Assembly (NCBI RefSeq): GCF_001507435.1
Contig: NZ_LMWH01000228.1
Coordinates: forward strand, 186,001 to 250,000
Reading direction: 5' to 3'
Length of the DNA: 64,000 nucleotides
Source of the DNA: Streptomyces sp. NRRL F-5122
GTDB taxonomy: Bacteria > Actinomycetota > Actinomycetes > Streptomycetales > Streptomycetaceae
Position numbers and translations under genes: made by a program. The notes under the pieces were generated by a model. It saw only the letters and a list, made by a program, of their open reading frames with translations, was not told the origin of the DNA and searched no databases. Positions 16,868 through 25,811 of the stretch are shown piece by piece. Within the stretch, counting starts at the first letter, position 1, and the number at the start of each line of letters is the position of its first letter.

Positions 16868-18364
16868 TTACACCGGGAGGAAGTTGATCGGGTGGCTGTC
16901 GGTCGCCCACAGGTACTGGACCGCGTAGGCCCGCCACGGCCGCCATGCGGCCGCGCGTGCGGTGAGCGCGGCCGGAGTGGAGGGCAGGCCCAATTCCCGG
17001 GCAGCGCGCCGGATACCGAGATCGGTCGGCAGGAAGGCGTCCGGGTCGCCGAGGGCGCGCATCGCGATCACGTCGACGGTCCAGGGGCCGAAGCCGGGCA
17101 GTGTCCCCAGCCGGGCCCGGCTCTCCTCCCAATCGCTCTCCACGCCCAGATGGAGGGCTCCTTCGGCGAGTTGACGGACGAGGGTGGTGAACGTGGTGCG
17201 CCGGGTGCGCGGCATCGCCAGGGACTCGGGATCGAGCGCGGCGAGCGCCTCGGGAGCCGGGAAGAGATGGGTGAGGCCGCCCTCGGCGTCCTCGACCTGC
17301 TCGCCGTGCGCGGTGACCAGTCGGGCCGCGTGGGTGCGAGCGGCGGCCGTGGAGACCTGCTGGCCGAGGACGGCCCGTACGGCGAACTCGGCCTCGTCGA
17401 CCGTGCGCGGGACCCGGCGGCCGGGGGCCTTGTCGACCAGGGGCGCCAGCACCGGGTCTGCCCTCAACTGGTCGTCGACCGCGACCGGGTCCGCGTCGAG
17501 GTCGAGCATGCGGCGGCAGCGACTGATGGCGACAGGCAGATCGCGCATGTCGCTGAGGGTCAGACGGCAGGCGATGTGGTCGGCCTTGGGGGTCAGTGCC
17601 ACGATCCCGTGCCCGTAGGGCAACCGGAGTGTGCGACGGTAGGCGCCCTCGCGCCACTCCTCCACGCCGGGTACGGCGGTCGCGGCGAGGTGGCCGAAGA
17701 GGTTGTCGGGGTTCAGCGGGGCCCGGAACGGCAGGCGCAGACTCAGGACGCCGGGGGCCACCACCGTCTTCTTCGGCAGGCGGCTGCGCAGTTCGCTCGG
17801 GGCGAGCGCGAAGACCTCCCGGACGGTGTCGTTGAAGGTGCGGATCGAGGAGAAGCCCGCCGCGAAGGCGATCTCGGCCATCGGCAGTGTGGTCGTCTCG
17901 ATGAGGACCCTGGCGGTCTGGGCGCGCTGGGCCCGGGCGAGCGCCAGGGGTCCCGCGCCCAGTTCGGCGACGAGCTGGCGCTCGATCTGGCGGGTGCTGT
18001 AACCGAGGCGGACGGCGAGGCCGGGCACGCCCTCCCGGTCGACGACTCCGTCGGCGATCAGTCGCATGGCGCGGGCGACCAGGTCGGCGCGCTGGTTCCA
18101 CGCGGGCGAGCCGGGGCTCGTGTCGGGCCGGCACCGCTTGCAGGCCCGGAATCCGGCCTGCTGACATGCGGCGGCGCTCGGGTAGAAGGTCATGTTCTCC
18201 GGCTTCGGAGGTACGACCGGGCAGCTGGGGCGGCAGTAGATCCTCGTGGTCAGGACGGCGGTGAAGAACCAGCCGTCGAAACGCGCGTCCTTCGACTGGA
18301 CGGCGCGCACGCAGCGATCCCAGTCGGTGTGCATCCCGTTCCGCATGCCTCCAGCATCGGCCAT
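16868..18364 (-). CDS. Ada-type regulator fused to AlkA DNA-3-methyladenine glycosylase
   Basis: Three modules lie in order. First, an Ada N-terminal zinc domain with Cys at about 44, 48, 75 and 78 (YCRPSCP, CKRC), one of which accepts methyl from phosphotriesters. Next, an AraC-type helix-turn-helix (about 105-190). Last, an AlkA glycosylase (about 205-498) with the HhH-GPD segment LPGFGPWTVDVIAMRAL and catalytic Asp at about 448 (FLPTDLG). The protein both senses methylation damage and excises alkylated bases. O6-methylguanine repair is left to the separate ogt gene downstream. Three in-frame ATGs (18364, 18346, 18334) are possible starts; I list the longest. Confidence 0.93.
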   Translation of the reverse strand: MADAGGMRNGMHTDWDRCVRAVQSKDARFDGWFFTAVLTTRIYCRPSCPVVPPKPENMTFYPSAAACQQAGFRACKRCRPDTSPGSPAWNQRADLVARAMRLIADGVVDREGVPGLAVRLGYSTRQIERQLVAELGAGPLALARAQRAQTARVLIETTTLPMAEIAFAAGFSSIRTFNDTVREVFALAPSELRSRLPKKTVVAPGVLSLRLPFRAPLNPDNLFGHLAATAVPGVEEWREGAYRRTLRLPYGHGIVALTPKADHIACRLTLSDMRDLPVAISRCRRMLDLDADPVAVDDQLRADPVLAPLVDKAPGRRVPRTVDEAEFAVRAVLGQQVSTAAARTHAARLVTAHGEQVEDAEGGLTHLFPAPEALAALDPESLAMPRTRRTTFTTLVRQLAEGALHLGVESDWEESRARLGTLPGFGPWTVDVIAMRALGDPDAFLPTDLGIRRAARELGLPSTPAALTARAAAWRPWRAYAVQYLWATDSHPINFLPV

Positions 18365-18506
18365 GGACCGGGAGCGGGCTGGCGGAAATCCGACATGACG
18401 GTGGGCCTACCAGGAATTCCCTTCGCCTCCGACCTGGGGTCCTGTCTCCGCCGCGCAACACGGCAGCGACCCCGCCGGGGGCTGCGGTTCGGTGTGCGGC
18501 GCGGGG

Positions 18507-19016
18507 TCAGCCTGCCTGCGCGGCGAACGCCTCGTAGGCCCGCTCGTCGAACAGGACGAACCTGATCTCCTCGACGGCCGTGTCCGTCGAGCGCACCGTC
18601 TCCACCGCGATGCGTGCCGCGTCCTGAATCGGCCAGCGATAGACACCGGTGGAGACGGCGGGGAACGCGACGGTACGGGCGCCGAGTCCGTCGGCGACCC
18701 GCAGTGCTTCCCGGTAGCAGGAGGCGAGCAGCTCCGAGCGGTCCTCCGAGTCGGCGAAGACCGGGCCCACCGTGTGGATCACCCAGCGGGCGTCCAGTTC
18801 GCCCGCGGTCGTGGCGACCGCCTGGCCGGTGGGCAGGCCCCTGCCGTAGCGGGAGGCTCGCAGTGCGCGGCACTCCTCGAGGATCGCGGGGCCGCCCCGG
18901 CGGTGGATCGCACCGTCCACGCCTCCGCCGCCGAGCAGCGAGGAATTGGCGGCGTTGACGATCGCGTCGACGCTCTGCCGGGTGATGTCGCCCTGGACCA
19001 GGGTGATGGTGGTCAT
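18507..19016 (-). CDS. Macro-domain O-acetyl-ADP-ribose deacetylase
   Basis: Macro-domain proteins of this type hydrolyse O-acetyl-ADP-ribose or remove ADP-ribose from proteins. The 169-residue product shows [35 protein letters not shown] and the phosphate-binding [14 protein letters not shown] loop, all family signatures. The ATG at 19016 overlaps the stop of the upstream oxidoreductase gene, so the shorter start is preferred. The substrate is a by-product of sirtuin activity, and a sirtuin gene lies 4.3 kb away, though not in the same operon. Confidence 0.93.
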   Translation of the reverse strand: MTTITLVQGDITRQSVDAIVNAANSSLLGGGGVDGAIHRRGGPAILEECRALRASRYGRGLPTGQAVATTAGELDARWVIHTVGPVFADSEDRSELLASCYREALRVADGLGARTVAFPAVSTGVYRWPIQDAARIAVETVRSTDTAVEEIRFVLFDERAYEAFAAQAG

Positions 19017-20431
19017 GCCTGTCTCAGCCTCCTCCACACGGCCTTCGCCGCGTTGTGGCCCGACATGCCGTGCACACCAGGCCCGGGCGGCGTGGCCGAC
19101 GAGCAGATGAAGACGGCCGGGTGCGGCGTGCTGTACGGGAACAGGGACAGTTTGGGGCGCAGCAGCACCTGCAATCCGGACACCGCGCCGGAGGCGATGT
19201 CACCGCCGACGTAGTTGGCGTTGCGGGCGGCCAGTTCGGGCGGGCCCGCGGTGGCACGGGCGAGCACGCGGTCGCGGAAGCCCGGTGCGAAGCGCTCCAG
19301 TTGGCGTTCCAGCGCGTCGGTGAGGTCGCCCCGCCAGCCGTTCGGCACATGGCCGTACGCCCAGAAGACCTGTTTGCCCTCGGGCGCCCTAGTGGGGTCC
19401 GCGACCCCGGGCTGCACGGTGATGAGGAACGGTGTGTCGGGCGCCCGGCCCTCGCGGGACGCGGCGCGCAGGGCGGTGCCGATCTCCGCCTGGTCGGCGC
19501 CGACTTGAACGGTACCGGCGACCCGCGCCTCCTTCGCGGTCCACGGCACGGGGCCGTCCAGGGCGTAGTCCACCTTGAACACCCCGGCGCCGTAGCGGTA
19601 GCCGTCGTAGTACCTGCCGAGGCCCGCGATCCGGGCCAGCGCGGTGGGCGAGGTGTCGAAGATGTACGCGCGCGCCGGGGGCAGGTCGTCGAGGCGTTTG
19701 ACCTCGTAGTCGGTGTGGATACTCCCGCCCAGGTCCTTGAGGTGGGCCGCGAGCGCGTCCGAGATGGACTGGGAGCCGCCGCGGGCCACCGGCCAGCCGC
19801 GGGCGTGCGCCGCGAGGGCGAAGATCAGACCGACGCCGCCCGTGGCCAGGCCGCCGAGCGGGGCGATCACATGGGCGACGAGCCCGGCGAACAGCGCCTT
19901 GGCCCGTTCGTCGCGGAAGCGGCGCATCAGCCATGTCGACGGAGGCAGGCCTACGAGTCCGAACCGCGCCAGGGTGAGCGGGTCCCGTGGGAGGGAGGTG
20001 AGCGGCAGCGACATGAAGTCCCTGGCCAGGGTGTCCCAGCGGCTCAGGAACGGCTCGACCAGCCGGCGGTACGTCCCCGCGTCGCGCGGCCCGAAGGAGG
20101 CGGCCGTCTCGGCCACCGACCTGGACAGCACCGCCGCGGTGCCGTCCAGGAAGGGATGCGCCATCGGAAGCTCGGCGTGCAGCCATTCGAGGCCGTAGCG
20201 CTCCAGAGGCAACGCCCGGAACGCGGGTGAGTTGACGCCGAGCGGGTGCGCCGCGGAGCACGGGTCGTGCCGGAAACCGGGGAGCGTGAGCTCTTCCGTG
20301 CGGGCGCCCCCGCCGATGGTGTCGCGGGCTTCGAACACGGCGACGGAGAATCCGCGCCGGGCCAGCTCCACGGCGGCCGTCAGTCCGTTGGGCCCCGCTC
20401 CCACCACGACCGCATCGAGCATCGACGGCAC
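19013..20431 (-). CDS. FAD-dependent oxidoreductase, phytoene dehydrogenase-like
   Basis: The 472-residue protein opens with a dinucleotide-binding [20 protein letters not shown] motif and ends with the family's second FAD contact ([19 protein letters not shown]). It resembles the CrtI/CrtO-like group that includes PYROXD2-type proteins. No carotenoid genes are nearby, so a carotenoid role is not indicated and the substrate is unknown. The start is the GTG at 20431: AAGGAG is seven bases upstream, while an ATG three codons later has worse spacing. It is translationally coupled to the macro-domain gene. Confidence 0.87.
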   Translation of the reverse strand: MPSMLDAVVVGAGPNGLTAAVELARRGFSVAVFEARDTIGGGARTEELTLPGFRHDPCSAAHPLGVNSPAFRALPLERYGLEWLHAELPMAHPFLDGTAAVLSRSVAETAASFGPRDAGTYRRLVEPFLSRWDTLARDFMSLPLTSLPRDPLTLARFGLVGLPPSTWLMRRFRDERAKALFAGLVAHVIAPLGGLATGGVGLIFALAAHARGWPVARGGSQSISDALAAHLKDLGGSIHTDYEVKRLDDLPPARAYIFDTSPTALARIAGLGRYYDGYRYGAGVFKVDYALDGPVPWTAKEARVAGTVQVGADQAEIGTALRAASREGRAPDTPFLITVQPGVADPTRAPEGKQVFWAYGHVPNGWRGDLTDALERQLERFAPGFRDRVLARATAGPPELAARNANYVGGDIASGAVSGLQVLLRPKLSLFPYSTPHPAVFICSSATPPGPGVHGMSGHNAAKAVWRRLRQA

Positions 20432-20558
20432 CTTCGGACTCCTTCGTCAGCCCACGCCCAGTGCCCCTCAGGATATGCCGCGGGACTGACACCTCATCGG
20501 GGCGGGGGGCAGCCCTCGGCTGAGGCGGCGGTTCCGCTTTCGGCGCGGCACCGCGGGG

Positions 20559-21404
20559 TCAGGCACCGCCGGACAGCAGGCCCAGCACCCGGCGGGCCGT
20601 GGCCTCGTCCCTGGCCGCGGTGAAGGGCAGGGCGTTGCCGCCGGTGATGCGGAACGGCTCGCCCGCGAGGGTGAGGTGGGCACCGCCCGCCTCCTCGACC
20701 AGCAGAAGGCCGGCCGCGTGGTCCCAGGCCGCTTCCCAGGAGAAGGCGGTCGCGTCCAGCAGGCCCTGCGCGATCTGGAGGTACTCCAGTCCGGCGGAAC
20801 CGCACGACCGCGGACGGATCCCCTCGGTCTGCAGGCCGAGAAGTGCGCGCTTCTGGTCGTCCGTCGTGTAGTACGGGTGTGAGGTGGCGACCTCGAGATC
20901 GCGGTCGGGCGCCGGGGAGCCGGAGTGCAGGCGCACTCCGTCGAGGAAGGCGCCCTTGCCCCTGACGGCCGTGGCCAGCCGGTCGTGGACCGGTGCGTAT
21001 GTCCACGAGGCATACAGGACGCCGCCCTGGGCGAGCGCGACCAGCGTGCAGAAGCCGGGGTCGCCGTGGACGAACTGCCGGGTGCCGTCGACGGGGTCGA
21101 CGATCCAGACGGGGGCGTCGCCGCGCACGGCGTCGTAGGTCGCCGGGTTGGCGTGGACGGCCTCCTCGCCCACCACCACCGAACCGGGCAGCAGCTTGAC
21201 GAGCGCCTCGGTGAGGTAGGCCTCGGCCTTGCGGTCGGCGTCCGTGACCAGGTCGTGGGGGCCGCTCTTCTCGTCGATCTCGTGTTCGGCGAGCCGGCGG
21301 AAGCGGGGCATGATCTCGGCGGCGGCGGCCTGGCGCACGGCCTCGGCCACCTCGGATGAGCGGTGAGTCAGAAACTCGTCGATGGTTTCGATGTCGTCGA
21401 TCAT
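20559..21404 (-). CDS. Inositol monophosphatase-family protein
   Basis: A magnesium-dependent phosphatase of the IMPase/HisN/CysQ superfamily. Metal-binding motifs are GEE (about residue 80), VDPVDGTRQFVHG (about 105-117) and the C-terminal WDHAAGLLLVEEAGG. These span the family's three signature sites. The ATG at 21404 lies close to GGAG, and an upstream in-frame ATG would add 14 atypical residues. The substrate could be histidinol phosphate, inositol phosphate or PAP; sequence reading alone cannot tell. The same-strand neighbours are unrelated and spaced more than 100 bases away. Confidence 0.88.
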   Translation of the reverse strand: MIDDIETIDEFLTHRSSEVAEAVRQAAAAEIMPRFRRLAEHEIDEKSGPHDLVTDADRKAEAYLTEALVKLLPGSVVVGEEAVHANPATYDAVRGDAPVWIVDPVDGTRQFVHGDPGFCTLVALAQGGVLYASWTYAPVHDRLATAVRGKGAFLDGVRLHSGSPAPDRDLEVATSHPYYTTDDQKRALLGLQTEGIRPRSCGSAGLEYLQIAQGLLDATAFSWEAAWDHAAGLLLVEEAGGAHLTLAGEPFRITGGNALPFTAARDEATARRVLGLLSGGA

Positions 21405-21521
21405 GTCTCCATGAGAGCACGCATGACTGACAATCCGACCCCACACGGTGCACTCCGGGTGGATTCGGCGTGAATACGGGGCTTCGGGCGCCCTTCCGGC
21501 CGAGCCGGGCCGGAGCGGCCG

Positions 21522-23351
21522 TCACCGTCCGACCGCGTACCCCTGCATCCCGCGCGGATTCGCCGCCGCGGACAGCACACCCGTCCGCGGGTCCCGGGCG
21601 ACCGCGCACAGCCGCCCCTCCGACCAGGCCTCACCGACCGTGACGTCGTGACCGCGCCGGCGCAGTTCCTCGACCACCTTGGGATCCGTACGGGACTCCA
21701 CGGTGACGCTGCCGGGGCGCATGCCGCGCGGGAAGAAGGAGCCGGGGAAGCTGTCGTTGTGCCAGTTCGGGGCGTCGATGGCGCCCTGGAGGTCGAGGCC
21801 GCCGCGGATCGCGGGCCGCAGGGCCGCCGCCAGGAAGAAGTGCAGCTGCCACTGGTCCTGCTGGTCGCCGCCGGGGGTGCCGAACGCGAGTACCGGCACC
21901 CCGTCGCGCAGCGCGATCGAGGGGGTGAGGGTGGTGCGGGGGCGCCGGCCCGGGGTGAGGGAGTTCGGCAGCCCTTCGTCGAGCCAGGTCATCTGGAGCC
22001 GGGTGCCGAGCGGGAAGCCCAGCTCGGGCACGACCGGGTTGGACTGGAGCCAGCCGCCGCTGGGCGTGGCGGCGACCATGTTGCCCCAGCGGTCGACGAC
22101 GTCCAGATGGCAGGTGTCGCCACGGGTGGTCCCGTCGGCGGCGACGTCCGGTTCCCCGGGCACCGGGGAGGTGGGGCTCTTGGCGACCGTCGGCTCACCG
22201 ACTCCCATGGGATCGAATCCGGGCTCGTCGGCGGCCACCGCGCTGGCGCGCACGCTCAGCCGCGGAGGACGCCCGCCGGGCGCGCCCGGGCGCAGTTCGT
22301 ACGACGCCTTGCCGTCGACGAGGGCGCGCCGCTCGGCGTTGTACGTGTCCGAGAGCAGGTCGTCGAGCGGCACCTCGGCCGCGTCGCCGTACCAGGCCTC
22401 ACGGTCGGCCATGGCGAGCTTGCAGCCCTCGATCAGCAGATGGACGTACTCCGCGGAGCCGTAGGCCGGCAGCTCGGGCGGGAGCAGGGCGAGCTGCTGG
22501 AGCAGGACCGGGCCCTGGCTCCAGGGGCCCGCCTTGCAGACGGTCCAGCCGTTCCAGTCGTAGGTGGCCGGGGTCTCGTAGCCGGCGGACCAGCCGGCGA
22601 GGTCGGCGGCCGTCAGGGTCCCGCTGTGGCGTTCGCCGCTGGTGTCCATGGTGGGCCGCGCCGACTGGCACACCAGCGCTTCGGCGATGAACCCCGACCG
22701 CCACACCTGTCGTGCCGCCTCGATCTGCGCCTCCCGGTCACCTGCCCCGGACACCTCCGTGAGCAGCCGCTTCCAGGTCGCGGCCAGGGCCGGATTGCGC
22801 AGCAGCTCACCGGCGACCGGCGCCTTGCCGTTCGGCAGATACACCTCGGCCGACGAGGTCCACTCCGTCTCGAACAGCCGGCGCACGCTCTCGACGGTCT
22901 CGCCGACCCGGTTCACGGGCGCGTGCCCGTGCTCGGCGTACCCGATGGCGTACTTCAGGATGTCCGCGAGGCTCTTCGTCCCGTGATCGCGCAGCAGCAG
23001 CATCCATGCGTCGAAGGCGCCCGGAACGGCCGCCGCGAGAGGTCCCGTGCCGGGCACGAGTTCCAGACCGAGTCCCTGGTAGTGGGCGATGGTGGCTCCC
23101 GCGGGGGCGACGCCCTGCCCGCACAGGACCCGGACCTCGCCGCCGGCCGGGGCGAGGAGGATCGGCACCTCACCTGCGGGTCCGTTCAGGTGCGGCTCCA
23201 CCACGTGCAGGACGAACGCCCCGGCGACGGCCGCGTCGAAGGCGTTGCCGCCGTCCTCCAGCACGGCCATCGCCGACTGCGAGGCCAGCCAGTGGGTGGA
23301 GGACACCATGCCGAAGGTGCCTTGAAGCGTGGGCCGGGTGGTGAACTGCAT
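21522..23351 (-). CDS. Gamma-glutamyltransferase-family protein, cytosolic
   Basis: An Ntn-hydrolase of 609 residues that is normally self-processed into two subunits. The large-subunit opening (GMVSSTHWLASQSAMAVLEDGGNAFDAAV) and the post-cleavage block GDTCHLDVVDRWGNMVAATPSGGW are clear. No signal peptide is present, unlike classical secreted enzymes. Aligned on the following His, the residue normally serving as Thr nucleophile is Cys414, with Thr413 just before it. The ATG at 23351 is preceded by GAGGTGAGAG. The reaction is probably hydrolysis or transfer of a gamma-glutamyl or related acyl group; the substrate is not known. Confidence 0.88.
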   Translation of the reverse strand: MQFTTRPTLQGTFGMVSSTHWLASQSAMAVLEDGGNAFDAAVAGAFVLHVVEPHLNGPAGEVPILLAPAGGEVRVLCGQGVAPAGATIAHYQGLGLELVPGTGPLAAAVPGAFDAWMLLLRDHGTKSLADILKYAIGYAEHGHAPVNRVGETVESVRRLFETEWTSSAEVYLPNGKAPVAGELLRNPALAATWKRLLTEVSGAGDREAQIEAARQVWRSGFIAEALVCQSARPTMDTSGERHSGTLTAADLAGWSAGYETPATYDWNGWTVCKAGPWSQGPVLLQQLALLPPELPAYGSAEYVHLLIEGCKLAMADREAWYGDAAEVPLDDLLSDTYNAERRALVDGKASYELRPGAPGGRPPRLSVRASAVAADEPGFDPMGVGEPTVAKSPTSPVPGEPDVAADGTTRGDTCHLDVVDRWGNMVAATPSGGWLQSNPVVPELGFPLGTRLQMTWLDEGLPNSLTPGRRPRTTLTPSIALRDGVPVLAFGTPGGDQQDQWQLHFFLAAALRPAIRGGLDLQGAIDAPNWHNDSFPGSFFPRGMRPGSVTVESRTDPKVVEELRRRGHDVTVGEAWSEGRLCAVARDPRTGVLSAAANPRGMQGYAVGR

Positions 23352-23566
23352 CTCTCACCTCGCTGAGTGCACGGGAACCGTCCTGGCGATCGGTCGGGAG
23401 GCCGCGGCAGGGACATGCGTTCGCTTGATCACCGAGCAGGCTATCGACCGCGCCACGCTCCGTCTGCCCCGCCGTCGGCCCGGAACCCGTGCCACCGCAT
23501 CATGAAGCTGTCCATTTTATAGCGCTATGTCCGCTTGGCCGTCGATGGTGCGGGTATTCGGACAAC

Positions 23567-23842
23567 ATGAACCAGATGCACGGGAGGAGCGGGGCGGGCG
23601 GCACTTGGGACCACCGCTACGGGGCACCCGGCGCCGCGCCGTCATGGAGGCCCAGGGTCGAGCCGGGCGGCGTTCCGCCGGGCGAGACGCCGCCGGGCGA
23701 GAGCAGCGTAGAGGAGGCCGTTCCGCAGCAGGAGTACATGAGGAGCCGGGGCTGGGCCGCGGCGCCGCTGACCGTGATCATGATCCTCGTGGTCCTGGTG
23801 GCCGGGTTCTTCCTGGCCTACGCGATCGCGCTGATGGTGTGA
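23567..23842 (+). CDS. Small proline-rich single-pass membrane protein (DUF6480-like)
   Basis: The 91-residue product has a Gly/Pro-rich N-terminal half with the repeated GGVPPGETPPGESS motif and one C-terminal transmembrane helix (PLTVIMILVVLVAGFFLAYAIALMV). This layout matches a small actinobacterial family I recall as DUF6480; the function is unknown. The start at ATG 23567 is chosen because residues upstream would be Cys/His-rich and unlike the family. It converges with the response regulator gene, with a modest inverted repeat (CGCCGGT/ACCGGCG, 23844-23866) between them. Confidence 0.72.
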   Translation: MNQMHGRSGAGGTWDHRYGAPGAAPSWRPRVEPGGVPPGETPPGESSVEEAVPQQEYMRSRGWAAAPLTVIMILVVLVAGFFLAYAIALMV

Positions 23843-23882
23843 GCGCCGGTGTCGCCGCGACCGGCGGCTCCGCGCGCGGGCC

Positions 23883-24545
23883 TCACGTCTCGCGCGCCCT
23901 GACCAGACCCGACTCATAGGCGAAGACGACGAGCTGGGCGCGGTCCCTTGCGCCCAGTTTGGTCATCGCCCGGCTGATGTGCGTCTTGGCCGTGAACGGG
24001 CTGATGACCATGTGGGCGGCGATCTCCTCGTTGGTCAGGCCGCGGGCCGCCAGCGCCGTCACCTCGCGTTCGCGGCGGGTCAGACACTCCAGGCCCGGGG
24101 CGGTGGAGCGGTCCGGCGGCCGCGAGACGAACTCGCCGATGAGGGTGCGCGTGACCGACGGCGACAGCAGGGCGTCACCGCGTGCCACCACCTCAAGGCC
24201 CTGGAGCAGGTCCTCCGGTTCGGTGTCCTTCAGCAGGAAGCCGCTCGCACCGGCCCGCAGCGCCTCGAAGACGTATTCGTCCAGGCCGTAGTTGGTCAGG
24301 ATGACCACGCGGACGGAGGCGAGCACGGGATCCGCCGCGATCAGGCGGGTCGCCTCGATGCCCGTCATCACCGGCATCTGCACGTCGATCAGTGCGATGT
24401 CGGGTACCGCGGCACGCACCAGCGCGAGGCCCTGCTCACCGTCGGCCGCCTCGCCGACCACCTCGATCCCCTCCTCGGCGTCCAGCAGCGCCCGGAAGCC
24501 GGCCCGCATCAGCGCCTGGTCGTCGACGAGCGCCACGGTGATCAT
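23883..24545 (-). CDS. NarL/LuxR-type response regulator
   Basis: The 220-residue protein has a receiver domain (VALVDDQALMRAGFRALLD, phospho-acceptor Asp in IALIDVQMPVMTG near residue 55, Lys in FLLKD) and a C-terminal LuxR-type helix-turn-helix (LTRREREVTALAARGLTNEEIA, then TAKTHISRAMTKLGARDRAQ). The ATG at 24545 overlaps the end of the partner histidine kinase gene (ATGA). It is a standard actinobacterial two-component pair with no obvious target operon next to it. Confidence 0.95.
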   Translation of the reverse strand: MITVALVDDQALMRAGFRALLDAEEGIEVVGEAADGEQGLALVRAAVPDIALIDVQMPVMTGIEATRLIAADPVLASVRVVILTNYGLDEYVFEALRAGASGFLLKDTEPEDLLQGLEVVARGDALLSPSVTRTLIGEFVSRPPDRSTAPGLECLTRREREVTALAARGLTNEEIAAHMVISPFTAKTHISRAMTKLGARDRAQLVVFAYESGLVRARET

Positions 24546-25645
24546 CCCGGTCCTCCGCTCGGCAGCCGCGCCAGCACCGAGAAGCCGCCCTGCGCGCGCG
24601 GCGCGGCGTGCAGGGTGCCGCCGAGTGCCGTGACGCGCTCCCGCATACCGGTGAGGCCGGTTCCGGGCACCGGCGGACGGGCCGGGTCGGCGGTGCCGTC
24701 GTCGTCCACCCGTACCGTCAACTCCCGCTCGCCGTAGTCGAGTCCCACGCTCACCCGCGCGGCTCCCGCGTGCCGCACGGCGTTGGTGAGTGCCTCCTGG
24801 ACGATGCGGTACACGGCGCGGTCCACCGCCACGCTCAGGGGCCGCGCCTCTCCGGTCACCGTGAGCTCGGCGGCCAGGCCCGCCGCACACGCCCGCTCCA
24901 CGAGCAGGGCGGGCGAGCCGGCCCGTTCGTCGGAACGCAACACCTCGAGGGTGGAGCGCAGTTCACGCATCGCCTCGCCGCTCGCCTCCTGGATGGCCAG
25001 CAGAGCGGGCGGCACCTCCTCGCCCCGTTTGCGGGCGAGATGGGCCGCGACTCCCGCCTGGAGCTTGACGATCGAGATGCTGTGGGTGAGGGAGTCGTGC
25101 AACTCCCGGGCGATCCGCAGGCGTTCCTCACCGGCACGGCGCCGCGCGGCCTCCTCCCGGGTGCGCTCGGCCTCCAGTGCGCGCTGTTCGGTCTGCCGCA
25201 GATAGGCCTGCCAGTTGCGGTCGGCCAGACCCGTGACGACCGCGCAGAGGAACCAGCCCGCGAGCAGCGCGGTCCGCTCCACCACGTCCTGGGTGGCGGG
25301 CCCCGTCGCCACGTACGCGGCGAGGAACACACCGCTCGCCACCGCCGCGAGGCCGCGGTGACCCGCACGGGCCGCGGTGTGCACGGCGCCCAGGACCGGA
25401 AGGGCGGCGAGCGGCCCCGGGTGGGCGTGCAGCACATAGGCCGACCCGGTCGACGTCGCCACGGCCAGCACCGCGAGCGGCGCCTCGCGGTAGCACGCCA
25501 GGGCGGCCGAGCCCAGCGCGATCAGTGCGTAGTCGGCGGCCGTGGTGTCCGCGCGGAAGGCGGCCGCGGTCACGACGAGAGCGCCGACCACGACCGCCAG
25601 GGCCGCGTCGGCGAGGCGCCTGCGTGTCACCGGGTGCCCGCCCAT
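24542..25645 (-). CDS. Sensor histidine kinase (HisKA_3 type)
   Basis: Partner of the NarL-type regulator. The N-terminal half holds about four to five hydrophobic helices with short loops, so the stimulus is probably sensed in or near the membrane. The dimerisation and phospho-acceptor segment is RIARELHDSLTHSISIVKLQAG. The ATPase domain contains QEALTNAVRHAGA (N box), VDDDG and GTGLTGMRERV. The ATG at 25645 precedes MGGHPVTRRRLADAALAVVVG; the ribosome site is weak, and a GTG five codons earlier is possible. The product is 367 residues. Confidence 0.93.
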   Translation of the reverse strand: MGGHPVTRRRLADAALAVVVGALVVTAAAFRADTTAADYALIALGSAALACYREAPLAVLAVATSTGSAYVLHAHPGPLAALPVLGAVHTAARAGHRGLAAVASGVFLAAYVATGPATQDVVERTALLAGWFLCAVVTGLADRNWQAYLRQTEQRALEAERTREEAARRRAGEERLRIARELHDSLTHSISIVKLQAGVAAHLARKRGEEVPPALLAIQEASGEAMRELRSTLEVLRSDERAGSPALLVERACAAGLAAELTVTGEARPLSVAVDRAVYRIVQEALTNAVRHAGAARVSVGLDYGERELTVRVDDDGTADPARPPVPGTGLTGMRERVTALGGTLHAAPRAQGGFSVLARLPSGGPG

Positions 25646-25811
25646 GCCCGCACAGTAGACCGCGCCGACGGCCCGGGCGTCCGCCCTGCGGACGGCTCCG
25701 CCGCTACTCCCGGTGCAGTAGTGCCCCGGACGACCGGGCCGGGCGTCCCACCCACGGTTGCCTTCGACCGTACGACGACCGCGGGCACCTCGGGGGCGCA
25801 GGCTGCTGCCC

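Noticed and set aside
19013-20431. FAD oxidoreductase as a carotenoid biosynthesis gene
   Set aside because: Only the general fold matches. No phytoene synthase, cyclase or other crt gene lies nearby.
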